DNA of 15,778 nucleotides from an uncultured Eubacteriales bacterium (GTDB lineage: Bacteria > Bacillota > Clostridia > Oscillospirales > Oscillospiraceae): contig CABVBV010000034.1 in the NCBI GenBank assembly GCA_902496595.1, positions 1 to 15,778 on the forward strand, read 5' to 3'. The notes below the pieces were generated by a model. The model made no database searches. It saw only the letters and a list, made by a program, of their open reading frames with translations, and was not told where the DNA came from. The position numbers were made by a program, and so were the translations under genes. Positions 1-6,230 of the stretch are shown piece by piece. Each line of letters starts with the position of its first letter. Position 1 is the first letter of the stretch.

Positions 1-80
1 GCACCGCCGAAAACGGTTACAGCGGCTGGACTACCACCGCCGACTATATGCATTTCTCCATCCTCTCCAGCGGAGGCTGA
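1..80 (+). CDS. C-terminal end of an unidentified protein, possibly a degenerate M23/LytM domain (partial)
   Basis: Reading frame 3 is open from the window edge to a TGA at 78-80 and gives 25 residues. They include a GYSGWTTT stretch and end in YMHFSILSSGG. The frame is followed 23 bases later by a clean terminator, which supports a real gene end. The pattern G-x-S/T-G-W-x-T ... H-F-x-I ... G resembles the end of M23 (LytM/lysostaphin-type) peptidase domains, where the motif is usually HLHFEI. Here the first His of HxH would be Tyr, so the metal site would be damaged. That family assignment is inference from a very short stretch. The start and most of the protein lie outside the window. Confidence 0.5.
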   Translation, partial: TAENGYSGWTTTADYMHFSILSSGG

Positions 81-103
81 TGGAGGCGCCGGCAAAAAGA
101 ATT

Positions 104-136
104 GAGGCAGACGCTTTTACGGCGTCTGCCTCTTTG
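104..136. terminator. Bidirectional intrinsic terminator
   Basis: A perfect 11-bp inverted repeat (GAGGCAGACGC at 104-114 and its complement at 122-132) has a 7-base loop and is followed by TTTGTGT on the plus strand. On the minus strand the stem is followed by AATTCTTTTT. It therefore can end both the rightward gene stopping at 80 and the leftward gene stopping at 158. Confidence 0.85.
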
Positions 137-157
137 TGTCGGTATTCAGTCCGTTCG

Positions 158-802
158 TCAGCCGATGTAACGCACAATGACCTTGTCCGTGAAGCCGAAG
201 ACGGAAACGCTGACTTCTGCATTTCCGGCGCCAACCGCAGAGATGGTGCAAAGTTTCGGGTCTTCAGAGTCGACTTCAATGGAGATAACGTTCGGGTCGC
301 TCGTGCTCCAAACGATGTCCTCAGCCGTGGCGCTTACAGTCTGCGGCCAGATATAGGCCTTCAACTGCAGAGGTTCGCTGATCGTGATGTCATCCGCGAG
401 AACGTCGTTGCCCCAGTACAGAGTGACGCTTGAGATAGTGGGCGTTTCAGTGGGGGCTACCGTCTGCGTCGGCGGGACTGTAACTACGTGGTTGTCAGTC
501 GGGCTGAAAACCGGGAGCGTCGGCGTCGTCTTCACCGTGTTCCCGCCGTTCAGGCTCAGCGATACCAGCACGACCACGGCCAATATCACCGCGACGAGCA
601 GTATACCGCCGAAGATGAGCTGCCAGCGAGCGTTGACCGCCGCTCTCTGCCCTGACGGTGTGGACGCATCCTCACCCGGAGTGGGATTGGGCACTCGGTC
701 GCTCTGCCTGACACGCCTGGTGCCGCAGTACGGGCACCGGCCTCTTATCCCGGAAAACTGCCGGCCGCAGCGCCGGCAGGTCACGCGAGGAATAAAGCTC
801 AT
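158..802 (-). CDS. Zinc-ribbon, single-pass membrane protein with an outside bacterial Ig-like (Big_2) domain
   Basis: This 214-residue protein has a clear modular layout. Residues 9-26 form a rubredoxin-like zinc ribbon (C9-x2-C12 and C23-x2-C26). Residues 61-84 are one hydrophobic membrane helix. Residues 88-122 are a Thr/Pro-rich linker. Residues about 125-212 look like a Big_2 Ig-like domain (VWSTSDPNVISIE and ISAVGAGNAEVSV motifs). With the Arg-rich N-terminal side inside, the ribbon would be cytoplasmic and the Ig domain outside. The start is supported by GGAGG at 810-814, 7 bases upstream. It has its own promoter overlapping the end of ypeB and ends at a strong terminator. The architecture is directly visible. 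The function is unknown; a surface-sensing or wall-binding role is only a guess. Confidence 0.85.
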   Translation of the reverse strand: MSFIPRVTCRRCGRQFSGIRGRCPYCGTRRVRQSDRVPNPTPGEDASTPSGQRAAVNARWQLIFGGILLVAVILAVVVLVSLSLNGGNTVKTTPTLPVFSPTDNHVVTVPPTQTVAPTETPTISSVTLYWGNDVLADDITISEPLQLKAYIWPQTVSATAEDIVWSTSDPNVISIEVDSEDPKLCTISAVGAGNAEVSVSVFGFTDKVIVRYIG

Positions 803-870
803 GGGAGTTCCTCCGTTCCTTGAAAGAGTAAAATATGCGTTTTAGCGCAATTGCATAAAAAGCTAACATA

Positions 871-899
871 ATATTACTCTTTTCCGGGCCGTTCGTCAA
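871..899 (-). promoter_or_regulatory. Sigma-A type promoter for the zinc-ribbon/Big_2 gene
   Basis: On the minus strand TTGACG (894-899) is followed after exactly 17 bases by TAATAT (871-876). The -35 box overlaps the stop codon of ypeB (896-898), so the downstream gene can be transcribed independently of the ypeB transcript. The predicted RNA start lies about 60 bases upstream of the ATG at 802. Confidence 0.75.
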
Positions 900-2212
900 G
901 TGCGGCCTATTTCAATTTTCGTCTGGGCTCCGGTTTTTGCATCAATATACACGTTCACGGGCGTCTCGTCCTCCGTTTCACAGGCAAAAACATAGCACAG
1001 CCGCTCGTTTCCGCCCTCCGTCAGCGCCGCCGTCAGCTTCGACGACAGGGCCGTAAGGCTCCCGGGCAGCGCCTCGGCCGCCTGCTCCGCCGTTATCTCG
1101 GGCTCGCCGAGGTCGCGCTCCGTGTGGTTCAGGATATACTCCGTCGCGTCATAGGCGCAGACCTCCCCGCTGTCGAGCGCTATCGACACGCTCACAGCGT
1201 CCGCCGGGTACATGACCCCGTCCGCGCTGCCCGCGAACACAAAGGCCGCGAGCCCGCCGTCCTCGGTCTCCGACACCGGCTCCGTCACGTCCACGCCCGC
1301 CTTCCCGAGAAAGTCCTGCGCTATCTCGCGGGCCTCGTCCATATCCAGCTCCACAGCCCTCACCCTTCTCGAGCCGGTGACGCTCAGCACCTGGCCGCCC
1401 TGCTCGGACACGCTTATCATCCTGAAGTCGCCCGTCTCGCCCTCATAGGAAAAGCTCCAGCAGGGCAGGTCGCAGGCTGCGCGGCCTATGCTCTCCAGCT
1501 CCGACTGCGGCACGCCCAGGAAATCCGCGGCTATGGCCTTGGCCTTCGACTCCGTCACGTTCTCCTCGCCCTCGAGCGACTTCGCCGTCGCCGAGAGCGT
1601 CGAGGCCGAGTATTTGCCGTCGTACTCGAGCTCCGGGAAGGCGTCCAGCTCCGAGTCTATGCGGCGCAGCTCGCAGCCTATCGTACCTGTCTCGCCGTCG
1701 TCGGCGCAGGAGGCGTAGCTGTCCAGCGCCAGCGCCCCGTCCGAATACTGAGTGCCGAGCTGCATGACCGACTGTGCGATACCGGATACCGCGTCGGATA
1801 TCTGCTCAAGCTGCTGTCTCGTCTCCTCGTCGGGCAGACGGCCCTCGGCGCCCTCTCTGGAGAGGTACAGCGCCCAGTCGCCCGCCGAGTTCAGGTAGCC
1901 CGAGAGCTTTTCCAGCTCCTGCGTCGTATACGGCATCGCCGAGAGCGCGCTGACGGCGCCCGCCGCGTTTGCCGCGGCCTTGGCGCAGAGTTGGGAGAAC
2001 AGCGGCGCGTTCGTGGCGTAGCGGCTGGCCATGAGGGCCTCGTCCATCGAGCCGAGCGAGGACGCCAGCTCTCCCATCGCCGCGCTGCCGTAGCTCTCAC
2101 CGGCACGCAGATGCCCCATGCCGTCCGCGCTCTCCTTCCAGGCGAAGAGCCCCGTTATTATGAGCGCCACGCTCAGGACGGCTATCACTATGGATGCAGT
2201 CGTCTTTTTCAT
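896..2212 (-). CDS. ypeB: Spore germination protein YpeB
   Basis: This 438-residue protein matches the YpeB family. It has an N-terminal signal anchor (about residues 7-25), a helical region to about residue 190, the characteristic F-P-E-L-x-Y-D-G-x-Y-S motif (192-202), and a C-terminal half of PepSY-like repeats (about 215-290, 295-365 and 370-438). The length is close to that of Bacillus YpeB. In Bacillus, YpeB is made in the forespore and is needed to place and stabilise the cortex-lytic enzyme SleB, whose gene lies just upstream. Here no sleB is adjacent and the gene upstream is gltX, 58 bases away. The start follows GGAGGTG with 7 bases between it and the ATG, and that ribosome site lies in the 3' arm of a stem-loop (see 2216-2255). 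Its presence implies a spore-forming organism. No obvious sigma-G promoter was found, so it may be co-transcribed with gltX or use a promoter that I cannot recognise. Confidence 0.9.
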   Translation of the reverse strand: MKKTTASIVIAVLSVALIITGLFAWKESADGMGHLRAGESYGSAAMGELASSLGSMDEALMASRYATNAPLFSQLCAKAAANAAGAVSALSAMPYTTQELEKLSGYLNSAGDWALYLSREGAEGRLPDEETRQQLEQISDAVSGIAQSVMQLGTQYSDGALALDSYASCADDGETGTIGCELRRIDSELDAFPELEYDGKYSASTLSATAKSLEGEENVTESKAKAIAADFLGVPQSELESIGRAACDLPCWSFSYEGETGDFRMISVSEQGGQVLSVTGSRRVRAVELDMDEAREIAQDFLGKAGVDVTEPVSETEDGGLAAFVFAGSADGVMYPADAVSVSIALDSGEVCAYDATEYILNHTERDLGEPEITAEQAAEALPGSLTALSSKLTAALTEGGNERLCYVFACETEDETPVNVYIDAKTGAQTKIEIGRT

Positions 2213-2215
2213 ATA

Positions 2216-2255
2216 AAAACACCTCCTTCGGTAGTTTCTCCGAAAGAGGCGTTTT
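2216..2255 (-). terminator. Terminator-like hairpin in the gltX-ypeB gap that contains the ypeB ribosome site
   Basis: In minus-strand RNA the arms CCTCTTTCGG (2240-2249) and CCGAAGGAGG (2222-2231) pair over 10 bp around an 8-base loop. AAAACG and TGTTTT extend the stem to about 16 bp, and the stem runs into the T-rich TGTTTTTAT. The two non-Watson-Crick positions are G-U pairs in minus-strand RNA but A-C mismatches in plus-strand RNA, so the structure favours leftward transcripts. The GGAGG of ypeB is inside the 3' arm. The hairpin could end gltX transcription, hide the ypeB ribosome site in read-through RNA, or both. Confidence 0.65.
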
Positions 2256-2270
2256 CACAATATGCAATTT

Positions 2271-3740
2271 TTAGCCGAGTTTTTTAAGCCCGGTCTCGAG
2301 CCTTTTGAGCGTCTCGTCCCTGCCCAGGATGCGGCAGAGCTCCACCGCTCCGCCGGGCGTCACCGTCTGGCCGGACGCCGCTATCCTGACGGGCCACATG
2401 ACCGCCGCGTTCTTCACGCCCTCGGCCTCCGCCAGAGCCTTCATGGACTCCAGTATGGGCTCATCCTCCCAGTTCTCCAGCGCCGCGAGCCGCTCTTTCG
2501 CCAGGGCGAGGAACTTCTTCGCGCTTTCCTGGGTCGATTTCGACTTCTTGTTCTCGAAGAGCTCCGGGCCGTACTCGGGCAGCTCGTCGAAGAAGCCGAG
2601 CTTCTCCGGAATATCCGTCAGCACCTCGGTGCGCTGCTGCAGGAGCGCCGCTATCGCCGCCGGGTCTATGTCCGGGTTCTTGACCGCCTGCCTGATATAC
2701 GGCTCCGCCGCCTTGGCGAAGGCCTCCGGCGACATGGCCCTTATATACTCGCTGTTGAGCCAGCGCAGCTTTTCGATATCGAAGATCGCCGGGGACTTTG
2801 ACAGTCCGTGCAGGTCGAAGACCTGCTCAAGCTCCTTGAGGCTGTATATCTCCCGCTCGCCGCCGGGGCTCCAGCCGAGCAGGGCGACGTAGTTCACGAC
2901 GGCCTCGGTGAGATAGCCCTGGGCGATGAGATCCTCATAGGACGGGTCGCCGTGGCGCTTGGACATCTTGTTGTGCGCGTCGCGCATGACGGGCGAGCAG
3001 TGGACGTACTTCGGTATCTCCCAGCCGAAGCCCTCGTAGAGCAGGTTGTACTTCGGCGCTGAGGACAGGTACTCCGTGCCGCGCACGACGTGGCTGATGC
3101 CCATGAGGTGGTCGTCAATGACGTTCGCAAAGTTGTAGGTCGGCAGGCCGTCGCGCTTCATGAGCACCTGATCGTCGAGGTCGGCGTTCGGCGCGGTTAT
3201 ATCTCCGAAGATCTCGTCGTGGAAGGTGGTCGTGCCCTCGTGCGGGATGCGCTGGCGGATGACGAAAGGCTCGCCCGCCGCAGCCCTCGCGTCGGATTCC
3301 TCCTTCGAGAGCGCCCGGCAGGGGTCGTCCTCGTGCTTGAAGCCCTCGGCGGCCTCCTCGGTCTTCTCGCAGAAGCAGCGGTAGGCGTGGCCGCGCTCTA
3401 TGAGGAGCTCGGCGTAGTCCATGTACAGCCCGCGCCGCTCGGTCTGCACGTAGGGGCCGACGGGGCCGCCCACGTCCGGGCCCTCGTCGTGTGTCAGACC
3501 GCACTCGCGCATCGTCTTGTATATCACATCGACCGCGCCCTCGACGAGACGGCCCTGGTCGGTGTCCTCTATCCTCAAAATGAATTTCCCGCCCGCACGC
3601 CTCGCTATCAGGTAGGTGTACAGCGCCGTGCGCAGGTTGCCGACGTGCATATAGCCCGTGGGGCTCGGCGCGAACCGCGTCCTGACCTCGCCCTTCGGTA
3701 TGTGCGCCTCCATGGCCTCGAACCAGCTTCTGTCCTTCAT
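2271..3740 (-). CDS. gltX: Glutamyl-tRNA synthetase (GluRS)
   Basis: GluRS charges tRNA-Glu (and in many bacteria tRNA-Gln, later amidated) with glutamate in the cytoplasm. The 489-residue protein has the class I signature FAPSPTGYMHVGN, with the HIGH-type HVGN at 32-35. It also has the R-I-E-D-T-D stretch (56-61), a Cys-containing insert (C122-x-C124 and C141, a possible zinc site) and the KMSKR loop at 258-262. A helical anticodon-binding half follows to the end. The ATG at 3740 is chosen because GGAGG lies 8 bases upstream; an in-frame TTG at 3758 would start before that ribosome site. The gene has its own promoter at 3780-3808 and is followed by ypeB. No T-box leader is present, since the untranslated leader is only about 30 bases. 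Confidence 0.97.
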   Translation of the reverse strand: MKDRSWFEAMEAHIPKGEVRTRFAPSPTGYMHVGNLRTALYTYLIARRAGGKFILRIEDTDQGRLVEGAVDVIYKTMRECGLTHDEGPDVGGPVGPYVQTERRGLYMDYAELLIERGHAYRCFCEKTEEAAEGFKHEDDPCRALSKEESDARAAAGEPFVIRQRIPHEGTTTFHDEIFGDITAPNADLDDQVLMKRDGLPTYNFANVIDDHLMGISHVVRGTEYLSSAPKYNLLYEGFGWEIPKYVHCSPVMRDAHNKMSKRHGDPSYEDLIAQGYLTEAVVNYVALLGWSPGGEREIYSLKELEQVFDLHGLSKSPAIFDIEKLRWLNSEYIRAMSPEAFAKAAEPYIRQAVKNPDIDPAAIAALLQQRTEVLTDIPEKLGFFDELPEYGPELFENKKSKSTQESAKKFLALAKERLAALENWEDEPILESMKALAEAEGVKNAAVMWPVRIAASGQTVTPGGAVELCRILGRDETLKRLETGLKKLG

Positions 3741-3779
3741 TTTCAAGCCTCCGTACAATTATTCCCCGAAAACCTCTTT

Positions 3780-3808
3780 ATCTTATTTTATCAGAACTTT
3801 TTTGTCAA
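3780..3808 (-). promoter_or_regulatory. Sigma-A promoter of gltX
   Basis: On the minus strand a consensus TTGACA (3803-3808) is separated by 17 bases from TAAGAT (3780-3785). Its -35 box lies only 2 bp from the -35 box of the divergent aminotransferase promoter. Confidence 0.85.
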
Positions 3809-3810
3809 TA

Positions 3811-3839
3811 TTGTAAAAGAGAGAAAAATGTGCTATGAT
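3811..3839 (+). promoter_or_regulatory. Sigma-A promoter of the aminotransferase-trpS transcript, with extended -10
   Basis: TTGTAA (3811-3816), a 17-base spacer, then TATGAT (3834-3839) preceded by TGC, which makes an extended -10 element. It is back-to-back with the gltX promoter. Confidence 0.8.
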
Positions 3840-3854
3840 GTTAACCAGGTATGG

Positions 3855-3887
3855 GCGTTCCATGGGAGGGACGCATAATTCTAGAAT
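3855..3887 (+). promoter_or_regulatory. Leader stem-loop and short palindrome upstream of the aminotransferase
   Basis: GCGTTCC (3855-3861) can pair with GGGACGC (3868-3874) around a 6-base loop, giving 7 bp with one G-U pair. It is followed by the 10-bp palindrome ATTCTAGAAT (3878-3887), which ends just before the ribosome site. Both lie in the predicted 5' leader. A regulatory role is possible but unproven; neither is followed by a T-run. Confidence 0.35.
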
Positions 3888-3902
3888 ATGGGAGGAAAAG
3901 AT

Positions 3903-5096
3903 ATGATATCTGAGAGGATGATAAAGCTCGCCGCAGGCGGCAGCGCCATCCGTGCGATGTTTGAAGAGGGCAAGAGGCTCGCGTCGCTCTACGGAGCAGA
4001 GAACGTATTTGACTTTTCCATTGGCAATCCCTACTTTGCGCCGCCCGACTGCGTGAAGGACGCCATTGTCGATATCATCACGAACGACGATCCCATGAGC
4101 GTACACGGCTATCCGGCGAACGCGGGTTTCCCCGCCGTGCGCCAGGCGGTGGCCGAGTCGCTGAACAAGAAGCACGGAACCGACTATAACTCCGACAACA
4201 TCATCATGACCGTCGGCGCGGCGGGCGGCCTGAACGTCATACTGAGGGTGCTCTGCAACCCCGGAGACGAGGTCATGGTCATTTCGCCGTATTTCTTCGA
4301 GTACAACAACTATATCGGGAACGCGGACGCCAACGTCGTCGTCGTACCGGCGGCGGCGGAGGACGGTTTCATGCCCGACCTCGGCGCGATCGCCGCGGCG
4401 ATCACGCCCAAGACCAAGGCCATCATCCTGAACAACCCGAACAATCCCACCGGCGTCATCTACTCCGAGGAGATGCTCAAGAAGCTCGGCGAGCTGCTCG
4501 AGGCCAAGGGCAAGGAGTACGGCACTGTCATCTACGTTATCTCCGACGAGCCGTACAGGGAGCTCGCCTATGACGGGGCCGTGGTGCCCTGGCTGCCTAG
4601 CTGCTGCAAAAATACCATCGTCGGCTACTCCTGGTCGAAGTCGCTCTCCCTTCCGGGCGAGCGTATCGGCTATCTTGTCATTCCGTCCGACATCGTGGAC
4701 GGGCAGCTCATCTTCGATGCGGCTGTCGTAGCGAACCGTATGCTGGGCTTCGTGAACGCGCCGAGCCTCATGCAGCTGGCGGTGGCTCGGTGCCTCGACG
4801 CCTCGACGGACATAGCCGCCTACGACGCGAACCGCAAGCTGCTGTATGACGGCCTGCACGAGCTGGGCTATGAGTGCGAGTACCCGGCCGGCGCATTTTA
4901 CCTCTGGGTCAAGACCCCCGTGCCGGAGCCTGAGTTCGTCGAAAAGGCGAAGAAATACAACCTGCTGCTGGTACCCGGCGCCTCCTTCGGCTGCGTAGGC
5001 TATGTGAGGCTCGCGTACTGCGTCTCCGGCGACATGATAAAGCGCAGCATGGCGGCCTTCGAGAAGCTCGCCGCGGACTGCGGCATCAAAAAGTAA
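3903..5096 (+). CDS. PLP-dependent class I/II aminotransferase (AspC/AspB-like)
   Basis: This 397-residue protein is a fold-type I aminotransferase that moves amino groups between an amino acid and a 2-oxo acid using pyridoxal phosphate. Visible family features are the substrate-side FSIGNP segment (38-43), the VGAAGG phosphate-binding segment (104-109), NNPNNPTG (177-184), SDEPY (214-218) and the Schiff-base lysine K246 in SWSKSLSLPGER. A late V-R-L-A-Y segment supplies the likely carboxylate-binding Arg. The ATG at 3903 is chosen over the in-frame ATG at 3888 because GGGAGGAA (3890-3897) sits between them at the right distance. Substrate cannot be read from sequence; aspartate or an aromatic/branched donor is possible. 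It heads the transcript leading into trpS, 51 bases downstream. Confidence 0.92.
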   Translation: MISERMIKLAAGGSAIRAMFEEGKRLASLYGAENVFDFSIGNPYFAPPDCVKDAIVDIITNDDPMSVHGYPANAGFPAVRQAVAESLNKKHGTDYNSDNIIMTVGAAGGLNVILRVLCNPGDEVMVISPYFFEYNNYIGNADANVVVVPAAAEDGFMPDLGAIAAAITPKTKAIILNNPNNPTGVIYSEEMLKKLGELLEAKGKEYGTVIYVISDEPYRELAYDGAVVPWLPSCCKNTIVGYSWSKSLSLPGERIGYLVIPSDIVDGQLIFDAAVVANRMLGFVNAPSLMQLAVARCLDASTDIAAYDANRKLLYDGLHELGYECEYPAGAFYLWVKTPVPEPEFVEKAKKYNLLLVPGASFGCVGYVRLAYCVSGDMIKRSMAAFEKLAADCGIKK

Positions 5097-5098
5097 CG

Positions 5099-5117
5099 AA
5101 GCGCACAATAAGCGCAC
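5099..5117 (+). repeat. Short direct repeat between the aminotransferase and trpS
   Basis: The 8-base word AAGCGCAC occurs twice (5099-5106 and 5110-5117), separated by 3 bases. It lies directly after the aminotransferase stop codon and about 30 bases before trpS. It may be chance; no function is assigned. Confidence 0.4.
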
Positions 5118-5147
5118 CCACACTGTAAGGATTAGAGGTCAAATTCG

Positions 5148-6155
5148 ATGGACGAAAGAAAAACCATGTTCTCCGGCATCCAGCCCTCCGGCGACCTGAC
5201 GCTCGGCTCATATATGGGCGCCATCCGGAACTGGGTGGACATGATCGACGACTACAACGCCTACTACTGCATAGTGGATATGCACGCCATAACGGTGCGT
5301 CAGGTACCGGCGGATCTGAGACGGCGGACGCTCGAGCAGCTGGCGCAGTATATTGCCTGCGGCCTCGACCCGCACAAGGTGACGCTTTTCATCCAGAGCC
5401 ATGTGCCCGCGCACGCGGAGCTCGGCTGGGTGCTCAACTGCTACACCATGTTCGGAGAGCTCTCCCGAATGACGCAGTTCAAGGACAAGAGCGCCAAGCA
5501 CGCCGACAATATAAACGGCGGCCTCTTCACCTACCCGGCTCTCATGGCGGCGGATATCCTGCTCTATCAGGCGGACTTCGTCCCGGTCGGGGACGACCAG
5601 AAGCAGCACGTCGAGCTCTGCCGCGACGTGGCCATCCGCTTCAACAACATCTACGGAGACGTCTTCACCATCCCCCAGGCCTATATCCCCCGTGTGGGTG
5701 CGCGCATCATGAGCCTCACCGACCCGACGAGCAAGATGTCCAAGTCGGACAAGGATCCGAACGGCTGCGTCCACCTCATGGAGAAACCCGAGGACATCAT
5801 GCGCAAGTTCAAGCGGGCCGTGACGGATTCGGACACCTCGGAGAACTGCGTCAGGTTCGACCCTGCGGAGAAGCCGGGCGTCGCGAACCTCATGCAGATC
5901 TACTCCTGCGCCACGGGCAAGAACTTCGAGGAGATCGAAAAGGAATTTCTGGGCAAGGGCTACGGCGCTTTCAAGACGGCTGTCGGCGAGGCCGTGGTCG
6001 AGCAGCTGCGCCCCATCAGGGAGGAAGCCACAAGGATGCTGGCGGACAAGGCCTATCTCGAGAGCGTGTACCGTATGGGTGCGGAGAAAGCCGCAGCCGC
6101 CTCGGGCAAAACGCTCAGGAAGGTCTACAAGAAGCTCGGCTTCATCGCCCGCTGA
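5148..6155 (+). CDS. trpS: Tryptophanyl-tRNA synthetase (TrpRS)
   Basis: TrpRS activates tryptophan and charges tRNA-Trp. The 335-residue protein has the usual bacterial length. It carries the class I FSGIQPSGDLTLGSYMGA opening (the HIGH motif is TLGS at 18-21), FTYPALMAADILLY (127-140), the GDDQKQHVELCRD helix (148-160) and a perfect KMSKS loop (196-200). The ribosome site is modest (AGAGGT, 8 bases before the ATG at 5148). It follows the aminotransferase on the same strand with no terminator between, so the two are probably co-transcribed. The 51-base gap is too short for a T-box. A strong hairpin follows the stop. Confidence 0.97.
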   Translation: MDERKTMFSGIQPSGDLTLGSYMGAIRNWVDMIDDYNAYYCIVDMHAITVRQVPADLRRRTLEQLAQYIACGLDPHKVTLFIQSHVPAHAELGWVLNCYTMFGELSRMTQFKDKSAKHADNINGGLFTYPALMAADILLYQADFVPVGDDQKQHVELCRDVAIRFNNIYGDVFTIPQAYIPRVGARIMSLTDPTSKMSKSDKDPNGCVHLMEKPEDIMRKFKRAVTDSDTSENCVRFDPAEKPGVANLMQIYSCATGKNFEEIEKEFLGKGYGAFKTAVGEAVVEQLRPIREEATRMLADKAYLESVYRMGAEKAAAASGKTLRKVYKKLGFIAR

Positions 6156-6180
6156 ACGCGTCAGAACGATAAAGACAACG

Positions 6181-6213
6181 CCGCCGCGCCGGATAAAGCT
6201 CCCGGCGCGGCGG
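6181..6213 (+). promoter_or_regulatory. Very GC-rich 12-bp perfect stem-loop between trpS and tagO
   Basis: CCGCCGCGCCGG (6181-6192) and its exact complement (6202-6213) are separated by a 9-base loop. There is no T-run after it on either strand (ATTCAGG on plus, CGTTGTC on minus), so it is not a standard intrinsic terminator. It ends 4 bases before the AGGAG ribosome site of tagO. Roles such as RNA stabilisation, pausing or partial termination are possible. Confidence 0.7.
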
Positions 6214-6230
6214 ATTCAGGAGTGTGAGCT

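Noticed and set aside
2230..2270. Sigma-G promoter for ypeB
   Set aside because: A GCATA-like -35 is present but the only similar -10 (GAAACTA) is about 22 bases away, outside the usual range.
1124..2287. Long plus-strand open frame of 387 codons antisense to ypeB
   Set aside because: It is rich in Arg, His and Leu, lacks any recognisable motif or ribosome site, and lies opposite the well-supported ypeB. It is a shadow of GC-rich coding sequence.
3741..3780. T-box riboswitch for gltX, or for trpS at 5097-5147
   Set aside because: The predicted leaders are only about 30 and 51 bases long and contain no T-box sequence or specifier stem.
3851..3913. 20-codon upstream ORF before the aminotransferase
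   Set aside because: It has no good ribosome site and overlaps the true start; the hairpin there explains the sequence as well.
3783..5123. Minus-strand open frame of 446 codons opposite the aminotransferase
   Set aside because: Shadow frame with no motifs; it runs through both divergent promoters.
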